Positions 36,961-49,238 are shown, counted from the stretch's first letter. The stretch: 64,000 nt of DNA from Allolobophora icterica (GCA_963556255.1 OY744604.1:23385736-23449735); one strand, 5' to 3'. Notes: a model not told the origin generated them from the sequence alone. A program made the numbers and translations.

Positions 36961-37669
36961 TGAATTTTCAAAATTCCAAGTTCTTCAGCTGCTGCAGACA
37001 TACAATGCACACATTTAGCAAGGCCCAATGTGAGAAGCACTGCACTGGTAACACGAATTTGGGACTATCAACACTAGAACATCTAGCCCAACAGAGTCCT
37101 GCATCCTATAAGATGTACATGTATACAAGTCATGATACTGAGCACAACCTCTTCAGATAAAACTTGAAGGAGTACTAATGATCACCTGTGTATTTTTGTG
37201 GTGTATTCAAACTTGAAGTCCGACATTCGATATGATCGCTTCTACCTTACAGTAAGATTATCTACTTACTACTACTGCCTAAATAAGCAACTTGAGATCA
37301 CTTCAACTGATGCTTGGTAAATATGGCCTATATACACATCGAGTTGAGTGTGTGCCTATGTGGGTCCACTTTGCCATTCTTGATAGAACTGAATTCGAGC
37401 TAATCCTGGACCTTCATGGACTGATCAGTGGGTCACAGAGCAATGTAAAGCTTAAACTCTAAAGTAAATAGCAAGAAACCGAGAAGAGATCCCTGTAGGA
37501 CAAAAGCAGTGTAAAGTGAAGGATCAGATCAGCAGTACCGATCGACCACATTAAAAAACTTAAATTAGGTGTTTTCAACTAAATGCAGTGTAGACTTCTA
37601 ATACCATTGAGCAAGTTGGTTAATATAAGTTTTGCGCTACATGTAAATTATATTTATCTTTTACTGTTA
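36961..37669. other. No recognised feature
   Basis: Spacer upstream of gene C. No gene or transposon ends were found. Confidence 0.4.
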
Positions 37670-38002
37670 ACAGACTTAGGTCCAAGGTACAGAATCATGT
37701 GACGCTGAGCTATATTTAGCAACTCAGAGCATAGCGGAAGTCAACATTACAATCAGTCTATCAATAGTTCAGAGTAGATATTAACATTTTCATTTTATAA
37801 CTAGACTATTTTGTTCGATCGATTTTCAGTTACCAAGACCGTTTATAGCTCCGTTCAGATAGACTATATTTGTGGGAGTTCGTTCTGATTATCTTATCGA
37901 TTTTTCTTTTCGCTCGTATATACTGTATGTACATTTGATAGCAAAGAACCCAAAAGGCCAACACCAATAGTGAAACCGAAAGTGCTTTCAATTTGAGTAA
38001 AT
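37670..38002 (+). promoter_or_regulatory. Conserved upstream region of gene C
   Basis: Aligns with 13185..13525: ACAGACTTAGG, AATCAGTCTATCAATA, GTTCGATCGAT, AAAGTGCTTTCAAT before the ATG. The paralogs therefore probably share expression control. Confidence 0.55.
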
Positions 38003-39137
38003 ATGGCTGCGAAAGATTTAGAGACTGGTGCTATTAACAAGCAAAAGCTCGACGATATAACTACATGTTGCATATGCACCGAAGTCTACACCGATCCAAA
38101 AGCATTGCCATGCATTCATACATTTTGCGAGAAATGTATTAAAGAAACTGGGCTTAAAACCAACAAAGCACCTGGAGATGAGATGCCTTGTCCAATCTGT
38201 AGACGACAGTTCAGGATTCCAATAGAAGGATTTAAAGGCCTGCCTAAAAATTTCTTCATTGACAGACTGATACAAATGTCAAAGGTCTCAGAATCAAAAT
38301 CAAGAGCTTTGTGCTCTGTGTGTCTTGAGGAAAGTAAGGAACAGAAAGGTAAAGAAACTCCAACAGCTGAAACATATTGCGTTGTATGCAAGCACAAGTT
38401 GTGCGAAGAATGTTGCACTGAACACAGAAAATTTAAAGCAACCAAGAACCATAAACTGATACTAATAACTGAGTACAAAAGTGACCAAAATGTGACTCAT
38501 CTAGCACCAAGTGCTTGTGAGCATCATCGACAAAAGGTTCTGGATATATATTGTGCTGATTGCAAAACAGTTGCTTGCGCCATCTGCTTCATTGAGCAAC
38601 ATAAAAATCACGAAGGTGCTCATGTTGACAAATTCGTGGATGGCTTTAGGAAACAGATCGAAAGCAATGCAGAAGTAATAAATGAGTGCAGATCTAAATC
38701 TGAGACAAGGAAGGCAAACCTTCTGAAGGTGAAGGAAGCTATGCAAGAAAGAGTGGAAAAATTTGAATGTGATGTAGCGAACAGGAAAGATGAACTGAAA
38801 GAGTTTATAGATATGCATGAAGCTTCTCTTCTACAAGATATACGCTTAATGAGGGAAAGCAAACTGAAAGAAATCCAAATGGCAACAGATGATGTTGATA
38901 CATATCTGTCGAGTTTAGAAACTTACAATTCTTACTGTGAGAAGATAATTACTGAGGGATCAGCTAGCGACGTCTGTCGTGCATTCTCGGACTTCTCTGT
39001 TAGAGCGGTGGAGTTACAACAACAGTGCCAACCTGTGATTGAAAGAGAAATTCAGTCTTTTAATCTGCGCTTCAGAAAATCAGACCTCGAAGAGTTTCTA
39101 GAGGAAAGCTGTGAAAACTTGATTGGTGAAATTGAAG
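38003..39137 (+). CDS. TRIM-NHL-like gene C, exon 1: RING, two B-boxes, coiled coil
   Basis: A 1,135-nt exon, open throughout, from MAAKDLETG to the phase-1 donor ATTGAAG/GTAAGC. RING ligands are C22, C25, C37, H39, C42, C45, C63 and C66, as in gene A. B-box 1 (CSVC..CVVC..CEEC..H) and B-box 2 (CEHH..CADC..CAIC..H..H) follow, then a long charged coiled coil ending in the same GEIEG. It is clearly homologous to gene A along the whole exon, with differences concentrated in the linker around residues 95..115. The expected activity is a RING E3 ubiquitin ligase. The assembly with 42077..42586 and 48355..49223 gives an open 837-residue product. Confidence 0.93.
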
Positions 39138-40959
39138 GTAAGCGGTTTTATTTGTTATTAGTGTAAACACACTACCCTAATCCTACCATAATCCATCCGA
39201 TCCTTTGTATTCCAAGCTTTCTCGTCCACAATGAAGTCAACCGTAACATCTGATCTGCCTCTCTTTCGTCTCTCTGGCAGCTGGACTCAGACCAGCAATG
39301 GACTTCGATCTCTGGACCAGCCCACTGATACGACGCAGCGCTTCTGAATAAGCTGCCGTGGTGCTTTGCGCTTAGCTTTAGAGTAGCCCTTTAGAAATTT
39401 AAAGTTTACTATTAGAGAATATGATTACGAGTGTTGGCAACTTACATTGTCCTCGTGTAAAAAGAGTGATGTCCTGCAATCTATCATAATTATTTTATAT
39501 GCATAGAACAGAATCCTCAGAGTCCATCTCCATCCAAGCAGACGCAAGACAAAGGATACCCGAACACTAGACTTGAGGCCATACACTTGACACTCTGTCA
39601 TTAAGAGACATTGCGATTACTATCACATACATTTGTTGCGTATACACTACACATTTAGGAGATAGTGCTACAAATTATACTCCCTTTTCTTGTGTATCAT
39701 TTTTAAAATTACCATTATGAATACAACGTATATAAAATATGTTATCTTTTCATTCACGAAGTATTAACGCAATGCTAATAGAACAGCTAAATGCTTCCGT
39801 TTCTCTATAGTCCTTCACTTTTCAAAAGTGAAGGAATTTACATCTGCCTCAGAAACCGACTTCTTCTCTGAACAAAGAAAGCCATTTACTAATAATTGCA
39901 CTTAGACACGTCATCTAGCCTACTTATTATGTAAATATGCTTCTACGTTCCTGACTCAGCCTGTCTGGATATTATGAGGTTGGTCTTGGCTACCTGACTG
40001 ATAAAAAAGCGTTTTAAGACAGTCTAAGAATGTTTGCTACACGGGGTCGAGTGCAAAGCGCGAAAATATAATGAAAGATTGTTCCACTGAGATTGTCTAA
40101 TTCGTAAGAATGCATTAACATTGTGAGGCGTTGTGAGGTCGAGATGATGTCCGGAAGCGCGGAAGCTGCATGTCCACGAGTAGGAGAGCACAACGATCTC
40201 CGATCAGGTTGACTTGAAACTGGGACACAGAGCTCTTCGTTGTATGACGCTTGGCAATGGAAAGCAAGTGCAGCGTCTCGAATATCTTGCGATATATGTG
40301 GATATTTCGGTTTTATTGGCTACGACTCGCGATGCACAATTTACGACGAACTGGAGCTACCGCAAACGGAATCGGGGAGACCCGCAAGGATTGAATTGCA
40401 ATAATCCAGACACGATCAGATGAATGAGTGCATGAGGGTCACTGCAGCCCTGACTCATAGATTGAGTCGTATAACCCGCATCTTACGCGCTGATAGAAGC
40501 AGGACATATAAAGGAAGTCCGTGTGACTCGCTATTATCAAGTCTCCGTCCAGAATCATCCCGGGTTGCGGACGACGAGCTGGAATTCTAATCACGGAACT
40601 GGAACTTTATCGTACTTTCCTCAATGTTTGACCTAACCTGACGTGTGCCCAGTCAAGTAATACTGTGTCTTTGACGGATTCAGCCGCAGCCGATTAGAGG
40701 ACATCCACTTCTGCACTTCTACCACAGTGGTTCTTGTATAGAAGATATACATGCACAGGCATCAGATGGGTGGAATACTCAATAATACTAATAGTTGAAC
40801 GATTAAACGACGCTTTCCATATACATGTAATGCACGCTTCTCGTCAAAGTGATAATATACTTGAAGAGATCCTCAGTTTATTTTGACGAGCATTAGACTG
40901 AATTGTACCTGCTCGGAAAGTATTGCCTATTTTCCCTGTTCTTCTACGTTACGTCTTCT
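39138..40959 (+). other. Gene C intron 1, left part, with L2-like 3' end
   Basis: An L2-like LINE 3' end lies at about 39190..39440 (CTGATACGACGCAGCGCTTCTGAATAAGCTGC). Also present is a short inverted repeat, TCCTTCACTTTT/AAAAGTGAAGGA, at 39810..39834. The remainder has no recognised feature. Confidence 0.55.
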
Positions 40960-41350
40960 TCTTTGGTTCTCTGCCCTTAGGCAGGTTCGTATGTCCAACG
41001 GCGCCATTCCTCTCGATGTTCAGCTTCCGCTTTCATCTGTCTGTAGCCGTCCCTCTTTATCATCCAGTCCAGGAACATCGTTCTTGGTCTTCCTCGTGTC
41101 TTTTCCCACTCCATTCTACCTTCGATGATATTTCTCAGCAGAGAATCCCTCTCATTGTTATGACCAATCCATATTCTTTGGCGCTCTTTGATTGTCCTCA
41201 TCATGGATCTCTCCTCTCCCACCATTTGCAGTACTTCGTCATTTGTCTTGTGTTCTGTCCAGCTGATTCTCTCCATTCTACGCCCTATCCACATTTCGAA
41301 GGCTTCTATCCTTTTGATGTCCTCCACTCTTATAGTCCACGTTTCAGAAG
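40960..41350 (-). mobile_element. RTE-like LINE fragment, minus strand
   Basis: The minus-strand frame reads [39 protein letters not shown], then [20 protein letters not shown] and [12 protein letters not shown]. This is the C-terminal region typical of RTE-type elements. It is truncated at both ends. Confidence 0.8.
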
Positions 41351-42076
41351 TTACGTAAGCGAGGAATTTTGAACGTGGTGCATAGTATCATTTCTTAAGA
41401 GGAATCTTTCGGATGCCTCTATCGTGTCGGCCAGACCCCGCTTGTGATGACTATTCCAGCTATATCTGAACACTGTTCACATGTTGATTACCTAACTTTT
41501 CATTCTTAATTGAAGAACAGTCCTTTAATATTCCGTCGTTCTGTAGTTAAAAGTAAAAGTAAGCTTTATTGAAATATCTAGATTTTTGTCAAGAAAGAAC
41601 CAGGGGTACACTGAGTTGTACACTCCTAGGATTGAGTAAGTCATCGCCATGTATGCAGGGCTAAATCTTCACCGCATTAACTAAGGTGCGGTCTATCTTA
41701 TATAGGCCTATTGTAGATTGTCTGAATGAAGTTATACTTAAGTTACCGCATATTTCCTGCTTTGCAGCATAGTGATGTAAATCTAGTTGTTCCCTTAGCG
41801 ATAACTTCCAAAATGTAGCAAATAATTTACGCTGTGGTCGGTCCAACTTTCTGGATTAGATGACCTACCACCCCCGAGGAAATGATTCCCGGTTGTGAGT
41901 AAGCGCCATTGCAACTTACTATTTGAGTGCGTGATTCTAAGTAACTTTTGAACCATTTAATGAAGTTCCCCCTAATTCCGAGGTTATTCTTTTTTTATTA
42001 TAATGTCATGATCTACAGTAGGCCTAATCCCCAAAAATGAATATAATAGCGCAAGTCTCGTTTTCGTTATTTTCAG
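41351..42076 (+). other. Gene C intron 1, right part
   Basis: No recognised gene. The acceptor is TCGTTATTTTCAG. Confidence 0.45.
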
Positions 42077-42586
42077 AAGAATGTGGCTCCACATCAAAGA
42101 AATCAGGTAAACAAAGTTTATTTGCAGAACAAAGTTACGAAACTGATGGCCTGAGAAAGGAAAAGGAAGGTACACAGAAAGACGATTTGCGATCAGCAAA
42201 TGAACAACTTAAAATTAGTATAAACAAGGAAGTTAAGGCTAAGGAGGCTTTGACAGAAGAACTTAGGAGGGAGAAATCTAATAATAACGCACACATACTG
42301 GAGCTGAAGCAAGAGCGGGACAACAATAAAATAATCAACAACACACTTCAAGTTAACAATGACAAATTGAAGCAGGAACTAGACAAAGAGAACAACGACA
42401 AAACCTCACTTCAAGTCAACAATGACAAACTGAAGCAGGAACTCGATAAAGAGAAAATTGCCAACAACTCGCTTCAAGCCAGAACTAACAAACTCGTACA
42501 AGAAGTGAACACGTACAAAACGACAATCCGTACATTAGAAGACAACGTTGAGAGACTCAAGCAAGAACTGGAAGTAACACAAACAG
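42077..42586 (+). CDS. Gene C, exon 2: extended coiled-coil linker
   Basis: A 510-nt exon, phase 1 at both ends, after TTATTTTCAG. It encodes about 170 residues rich in K, E, N, Q and L with clear heptads. Two nearly identical 21-residue units (LQVNNDKLKQELDKE plus spacer) lie at about 42347..42472, with weaker copies on both sides, so the coil grew by internal duplication. The first 20 residues align with the relic at 15498 in gene A. The donor is CAAACAG/GTAGGG, and its bases from +4 on belong to a transposon inserted at 42588. In the protein it would be a rigid spacer between the E3 module and the NHL propeller, or an extra oligomerisation surface. Confidence 0.85.
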
Positions 42587-42589
42587 GTA

Positions 42590-44020
42590 GGGGAGGGAGG
42601 GGCATGTTGTCTCACGGGTAAGTTGTCTCAACAATCGTGTAGCAAAAACTGTATGTTCCTTTGTGCGCTGACATCATCAGGATGTGTGTACACAACATCC
42701 AGATCATTTATAAGCAACTTTGGTCAATACAGCTATAAAGGTTAGGTAGCAGGCAAAAAGTCATTTTTTTCACAACCCAAAAGCATCTTCTTGCTTGTTA
42801 ATGATTTTCATAGTGTTGAAAGAGGTTTTCACATATACAAATTCTTTTTAGACCGTTATTTAGCTTATAAGCCCGCTATATTAGTACGAAATGCGCTGGA
42901 ACGTTAAAGGCGCTTGCTTTGCACTGGTGATGTTAACTTCAGGAATTTTTTGCAAGGGGTATGTTGTCACAATTTGTGACAACATACCCCATGCAAATTT
43001 AAGCTTGAGACAAAACATACCCTGTCATTGCTTGTGTCACATTTTATTGTACTAGAGCAGTTTGACTGTTAATTTGCAGGATATTATGAGTCTGTGATGC
43101 GTTTTAGGACTGGGGGGATACCACACCCCACTCATTAAACAATGCCAATCAATATTTTGATCATCCTCCCACCTCAGTCTTTCTCGACCCCAGTCACTTG
43201 TCATCTCCAGTTCTCCAACCGAGCTATATCCAACACAATACATGGTTACACTGTTTTTTTTTAATTCTGAAATCACCCTTATTCTCCGCCGTATGGTTGT
43301 CAATCATATCGGGATGTGGATATGTAGGTCAAATCGCAAGCTTCTATATCCTTCATCAGTTACAAAATCATATATGGACCCACACTCATATTGTCGGCCT
43401 TGATATGACTCCTCACCCCTCAGTCCCCTCACAATCTCAGAATCAATAACTGTCCTGGTTAAACATATCCGAGCCAGCTAGCTGCAGACAGCTCCCACCG
43501 TTACATAATATAAGCATTTAAGACGTCGTTGATCTTGATTTATACATGTCGTGTTCCGATTTTGCGAAGAGGGAAATGGAGTAGTTCAGGAGTAGAATTC
43601 TTGTCAACGACTCTAACTGTTAGCATACTTTATAGTTTTTTTGTAGTTGACATGATCTGTTTTTTGTTGTTGTCAGTTGACAGGTTTATTATATATAGTC
43701 GGATTAGACTTTTAATTATTGATTTTGAATATTCCTACAATATTTAGTTTTATTTTTCAGGGTCAAATGTTATTTGTGACAACATGCCCCCATCTGCGAG
43801 ACAACATACCCCGATGTCGGGGTAAGTTGTCACATGTTGGGGCTCATGTTCAAACTATTTTATTAAATAGTGCGTTTTAATATTTTGTCATTATTTTTCA
43901 TTTACTATGTCAAGGAATGGCATATCTCCCCAGTACATTCATAGGATTTGTAATAACTTTATTTACGCAGTGTACACAACGAAAAAAGTGAAAATTGAGA
44001 CAACATGCCCCTCCCTCCCC
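42590..44020. mobile_element. TA-flanked DNA transposon inserted at a splice donor
   Basis: Ends are GGGGAGGGAGGGGCATGTTG and the complement at the right (CAACATGCCCCTCCCTCCCC), with inverted match over about 25 bp and TA on both sides (42588..42589, 44021..44022). Internal copies of GACAACATACCCC or its complement occur at 42956..42990 (a perfect hairpin), 43007, 43778, 43800 and 43828. A fragment of L2-like LINE lies at about 43150..43260. No transposase was seen. TA duplication would suit Tc1/mariner or a relative. Confidence 0.85.
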
Positions 44021-44473
44021 TAAATCGAACGTGAAACAATCGGCCCTTAACCTGATCTAATTCAGTTAAATTTATGCACGAGGCATTGGTGATCGCTTCA
44101 AGTAAATCCATAGGCCTAGTGCAAAATTTTAGTCAGGTAAATGAAACCAGAACCTTGGCTACAGCGAGTAGACTATAGTTTGGATGGATTAAATACACAG
44201 TCGCAGGATATAGCGGGAAGTAAATAAGTCAGAGACGGCTCAGACGACATCGTATAGAAATAAGATTCAATATGGCTGTATAGAGACTCGACGCATAATA
44301 TAGCCTATGACAAAATAAGCAAATTAAGTACAAAGTGAGCTGAGGGAGTGTGGAGATGATTAAAGGTTGATTTAGAAAAACAAGTTGATTGCATTAGCAG
44401 AAGATTAACTTGAACTGAGAAAATGTATATTTAAAAATTAGACAGATGAAAGCAACTGTTTGATAGTGAGGTA
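44021..44473 (+). other. Gene C intron 2, left part
   Basis: No recognised feature. Confidence 0.4.
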
Positions 44474-44517
44474 AACTAGGAATGTACGATTTGTGCACAA
44501 ATCGTACATTCCTAGTT
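44474..44517. repeat. 44-bp perfect palindrome
   Basis: AACTAGGAATGTACGATTTG starts a 22-bp arm that is followed, without spacer, by its exact reverse complement (centre TGTG/CACA at 44495..44496). No flanking duplication is evident. Confidence 0.95.
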
Positions 44518-44545
44518 AAATATCGAACTATTCCTTATCACCAGG

Positions 44546-46834
44546 GCCGTAATTATGAGACAAGCGTAATTTTACTCCCGGCTTAAATCTGGTCTACGCC
44601 GGAGTAGCGGGTTAAATCGGTATTCATGAGACAGGCGTACCGCCTTACTCTGGGTATAACGCTACTCCGAGTCGACCCTAGGACTGGTGTAAGACCGCTA
44701 TTCCCAGCGTAGCGGCTATAAACAAAGATGGCGGCCGTCATAATTCGCCGCATTCGATGAGGTTTTAAATGTCAAAAAGTCTTTCAGAGGTGCCGTAATT
44801 AGCTCGTATTGTTCACCGACAACGAACTTTATACTGCTTTTCGTTCTAGCTATCACAAACTGCTAAGATTTGATGATATGTCTGACGATGATGCATTCGA
44901 AGTGCCGCGCATGTGTTCCTTACAGTACTGTGGGTAACGCGGGTTTATTTTCATGTAATTTAACTGTAGAATGCAACGGATACCAAAAACGCTGTTCTGG
45001 AATATTATTGTCAAGGAAAGAGTTTAACTCATGAGTTGACTGGTGCATTTGAGAATTTTGTATAAGCTTAGGTTTGTTCTGAAGGCATTATTATTAAATC
45101 TATTGTTTTTTTATGTCCAATAATTAATTGTATCCCGTAAGTCAATGGTTCTTAACCGGTGTGTCGCGACACACTAGTGTGTCGCGAATCGACCGGGATG
45201 TGTCGCGTAAACATGGTGTGTCGTTGGTGTGTCGCGAAAAATTGGTGTGTCGTTAATTCTCACAGCCTACGTCCGTCATTCTTGCATTACACTTACTTAC
45301 TTAAAGTTTAGCGAATGTAGGCTGTGAGAATTCCTAGCACTCTATTTATCTATTCTAGTATATCACAATCTGAAATGGCCATGATGTTTACCTTATACAG
45401 TATAGGCCCCTACACGTTTGCCACCGCGCGGATGTAAACTTTTACCCATTAGGCCTACTGTAACATTCGAAATGGATCGCCCTAAATTTCTCAGAATAAA
45501 ACGAAAATGTTGCGAATCTACAACTAACCTCTTTTGGACTACTCTCTCAAAAACCCCTCTGATTTGATCTGGCCTCCTCTAAACCGGACTCGGACCTCTT
45601 TTGGACTACTCTCTGAAGAACCCCCTCTGATTTGATCTGATCTTCTGGAAACCGAAATCGGGCCTCTTTTGGACTACTCTCTGGAATAACTCTTTGATTT
45701 GACGTAGCGCCCGTGATAGGCTGGTGCCCTGCGCTCGGCCTTCGAATTGCGCTTTAGAGGTTTGGATATTACAATTACTGATGATGCGAAATCAGATTTT
45801 GGTAGCAATGAGACGAATTGTAGCATCAACAGTAGTGAATACGAAAATGATGCTGCTGCCACTGCTAGTTTCATAATGGTAAACCAATCATGAAAAACAT
45901 GAAAAATGAGAAATCTAGACTGAAGGATATGCACAAGCAATCCTCAAGAACTCAGTTTTGGGCTAAGACGTACAAAGAAGAACATTACAAAACACTGGCG
46001 AGCAAAGCAATCAAAGAGTAGGTTTCATTTCATAGTTCATACTTATATGAGCAAGGTTTTTCTCAGATGATCAACATAAAGAACAAAAAACGAAACAAAC
46101 TGGCTAGAGAGAAAAATCTAGGAGCAAAAATCCCACTAAATGTTACAAAGTTAAAGTAGAAACCACAAAGGACTCAACATGAACGTTTTCATTCATTGCA
46201 AATGTTAACAATTAAAAATTTTAAGTATATAACTAGTTTAACTTTAACATTATTCACACACGACGATAGCACGGTGTGTCGCCAAATTTGGTTGCAAGTT
46301 TAGGTGTGTCGTGTGTCAAAAAAAGGTTAAGAACCACTGCCGTAAGTAATGGTGAAAATGTTGATTTCTCATTCTTAAGCAATTGATTAGCATAGACATT
46401 ACAAACATTATACACGTTATTTGATAGTAACCTACCCTCATTAATTTATCTTGTGTTATAATTTAGCTTTTATTATTTAACCATAAAATCATCCAGACTT
46501 ACTATAACCCACGCCTGTTTTGTTTTTACGTTTATGTTATATATGATTCGTTTTGATTAACGGCCGTCTTTTAATCTTTATTTGTTTACTTCAGCTGTCG
46601 GGAATGACGGCATATAAATACCTTTTAAGCATGCTAAAATAATCCATAACCACTCAAATTATGACGAGGGTACTTTCGCGCGGGAAAAACCCAGCGTTTA
46701 CGCCTGGAGTAACTAATCCCTTGGATACTCCGGTCTCATGAATACGAACCCCGACTAAGTGCTATTCGGGGAATAGTTACTCCCGGCGTAGACACTACGC
46801 TTGGACTAGCTTAAGCTTGTCTCATGAATACGGC
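44546..46834. mobile_element. PIF/Harbinger-like transposon, noncoding, with nested hAT
   Basis: GCCGTAATTATGAGACAAGC at the left and, from the right, GCCGTATTCATGAGACAAGC. Similar GTATTCATGAGAC or CTCATGAATAC segments recur just inside both ends (44612 and 46735). Ends of the type GGCCGTATTCATGA are familiar from PIF/Harbinger MITEs. Both ends are bordered by CAGG, whose status as a target duplication is doubtful because Harbinger duplications are usually 3 bp. The hAT element at 45143..46339 is inside. Confidence 0.65.
45143..46339. mobile_element. hAT (Charlie-like) transposon, internally deleted
   Basis: CAATGGTTCTTAACC at the left and GGTTAAGAACCACTG at the right, flanked by CCGTAAGT (45135..45142, 46340..46347). 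Both ends carry multiple GGTGTGTCG motifs. A transposase start (MDRPKFLRIKRKC, 45472 onward) is cut after about 20 codons by an L2-like LINE 3' end (45520..45790) that itself contains three tandem copies of a CCTCTTTTGGACTACTCTCT unit. Near 46080 a KRNKLAREKNLGAK segment recalls the transposase C-terminus. Confidence 0.88.
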
Positions 46835-46959
46835 CAGGGTTGTAGTGGTAAAATTAGAGGTGAGTGCACGCTATGGTTAGTTTTCTGAAACAAATTAGAG
46901 GTGAGTACAAATTCATCTTAACGGTGGTTCCTTCTATATTTGTTACAATACTATATTTA

Positions 46960-47440
<481 letters not shown>

Positions 47441-47640
47441 AGTAATGGTCACTCCAGAGATAATAATAATGGTCACTCCAGAGATTAATTTTCACACACT
47501 TAGTATCTGACTCCTGAGGGATTATATGTACCTCGGGGGGAAAAAATTATAATAATAATAATAATAATAACAATAATAAAAATAATAATAATAATAATAA
47601 CAACAACAACAACAATAATGATAGGGAATATAGCATTTAT
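47441..47640 (+). mobile_element. Short element tail with 3' hairpin and TAA tail, second copy
   Basis: GGTCACTCCAGAGATTAATT..TTAGTATCTGACTCCTGAGGG..GTACCTCGGGG then (TAA)n. It matches 24668..24812 in order and spacing. Its first 20 bases are duplicated just upstream (47447 and 47471). Confidence 0.6.
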
Positions 47641-47749
47641 AATTGATTGTAGCACTATGCCTAGGGCCTACAAAACTTTCATGGGCCTACGGAAGTCTGA
47701 AAATCTGAAAATAAGATATTGAATGATTGACCGGGAAAATGGTAGCTTT

Positions 47750-48090
47750 AATGCAGAGTTGGCAGTTAAGTTGAGGTCCACAAATGCAAGAGTGCCTAGG
47801 GATAACGAGGACCTTATGCCATGCTCAAAACTGAAGTCTCACCTCTTGAAGATTTTCTGCCCTGACTCATCTTATTATCCGCCTTCCAATTCTTCTCGAC
47901 CTAAACGACACCCGCTTTAGTAGCTCCCATACTTCCTTCTCTGGATTCCCTACCAACCGGACTTGGATCTTCTTTTGACTACTTTGTGGAAATCCGTCTT
48001 ACTTGACGCAGCGCTGGTGAATAAGCTGATGCCCTGCGATTCGCTTTGAATTGGCGCTTCAGATATATGGAATTTAGGATTGCAATTATA
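47750..48090 (+). mobile_element. L2-like LINE 3' end
   Basis: LKSHLLKIFCPDSS, then a stop region and GACGCAGCGCTGGTGAATAAGCTGATGCCCTGCG..GGAATTTAGGATTGCAATTAT, the 3' end shared with 18600..18760 and 39190..39440. Confidence 0.75.
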
Positions 48091-48354
48091 AAGTGGACAG
48101 CAAGTTTTTTGTTGTCCGTTATTTTCTGAGTGCTTTTGTATCTCCAGGTGTTCCTCGTTTACTCTCTCTTATGTGCTTTTATCTGTGTTTCTTACACGGC
48201 ATTCGTCATAACCACGCGGTCACCTGCTTGATTCCAATTCCAGCGGCTTTTAGCATATTAAAATAATGTTGGTTGGACCATACTCTAATTTTAAAACTTA
48301 TAGAATTTTTATAAAATTTAGAATAGTCAACAGTCTCTATGTTTCAATTTTAAG
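48091..48354 (+). other. Gene C intron before the NHL exon
   Basis: Similar to 19920..20212 and 6300..6492 (conserved intron of the family). The acceptor reads GTTTCAATTTTAAG, an AAG acceptor instead of the CAG used in the other copies. Confidence 0.55.
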
Positions 48355-49223
48355 ATAAACTTCGAATCGACTACCAATCGGATCCAGTCTTTGTTCAGAC
48401 GATAAAAACAAAAGCCGCAGAAGAGAAGAAGAAAGATATCCGTGGTTTGGCGATCTTAAACAAAGAATTGTTTGTTTTGAGTGACTTGAGTTCAGAAGCT
48501 GAAGTTTACGATTCCATTACATTCAGTTTTAGTCGTCGTTGGAATTTGCAGGAATTAATTAATCCAAAGGATATAAAATCCTGTGACAGAAATAAATGTC
48601 TCTATATCCTCGATTACAAAATTTGTATAAAAATTCGGTCGAATGAAATCATGAGAGTTGATCCAAATGGAAAACTAATAAAGAAATGGCCAACAAGAAA
48701 CGATTGGGGATACGGCCTGTCTGTAACAGATGAAGCAAATGTCATTTTAATTGTTTCTGATAAAAATAAATTAAATGAATATTCGCCAGATGGACAATTG
48801 ATCCGAGAAATAAATCTAACATCAGAAACAGGTATTCGTTTTCCATTGCATGCTATTAAACTGATCAATGATCATTTTGTGATCAGTCATGGTTACTGTG
48901 ATCTGCATAGCGTGTACATACTGAGCTCAGATGGAAAAATGAAGAAGTCGTTTGCTGGAAAACATGCATCGACCATCGAACAAATTAAACATCCAGTCTA
49001 TTTGTCCGTCGACAGAAATGGATTCGTGATGGTCGTTGATCGAGAGGACAGTCGAGTTTTGTTATTGGATTCAGAGTTGCTATTTAAGAGAGAAATTCTC
49101 TCAGGAAAGAAACACGGACTACAAAATTTAGAGAAGATCCTTTTGGATGAGACAAGTCGTCGACTGTTTGTCGTTGACAACCAATGGAACAATCAACGGA
49201 TTTTGATTTTCAGTTTTAAATAA
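48355..49223 (+). CDS. Gene C, last exon: NHL-type beta-propeller
   Basis: An 869-nt exon, phase-1 start, TAA at the end, no lesion. It begins KLRIDYQSDPVFVQTIKTK, matching the other copies, then runs through the propeller blades: IMRVDPNGKLIKKWPTRND, LNEYSPDGQLIREINLTSE, VYILSSDGKMKKSFAGK, VLLLDSELLFKREILSGKK and a closing NQRILIFSFK. The first blade keeps ELFVLSD. The fold and role are as in gene A: the likely substrate-binding module of an E3 ligase. The acceptor AAG is weaker than in gene A; the exon start rests on alignment with the other copies. Confidence 0.9.
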
Positions 49224-49232
49224 CTGGGCCTA

Positions 49233-49238
49233 ATTAAA
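49233..49238 (+). promoter_or_regulatory. Possible polyadenylation signal, gene C
   Basis: ATTAAA nine bases after the stop, in the same ATTAAATATTAT context as after gene A. Confidence 0.3.

Noticed and set aside
40214..40423. 69-codon frame near the middle of gene C intron 1
   Set aside because: No homology recognised, no splice or start context, expected by chance.
44542..46838. CAGG as target duplication of the Harbinger-like element
   Set aside because: Length is not the usual 3 bp and the boundary can be shifted; kept only as a description.
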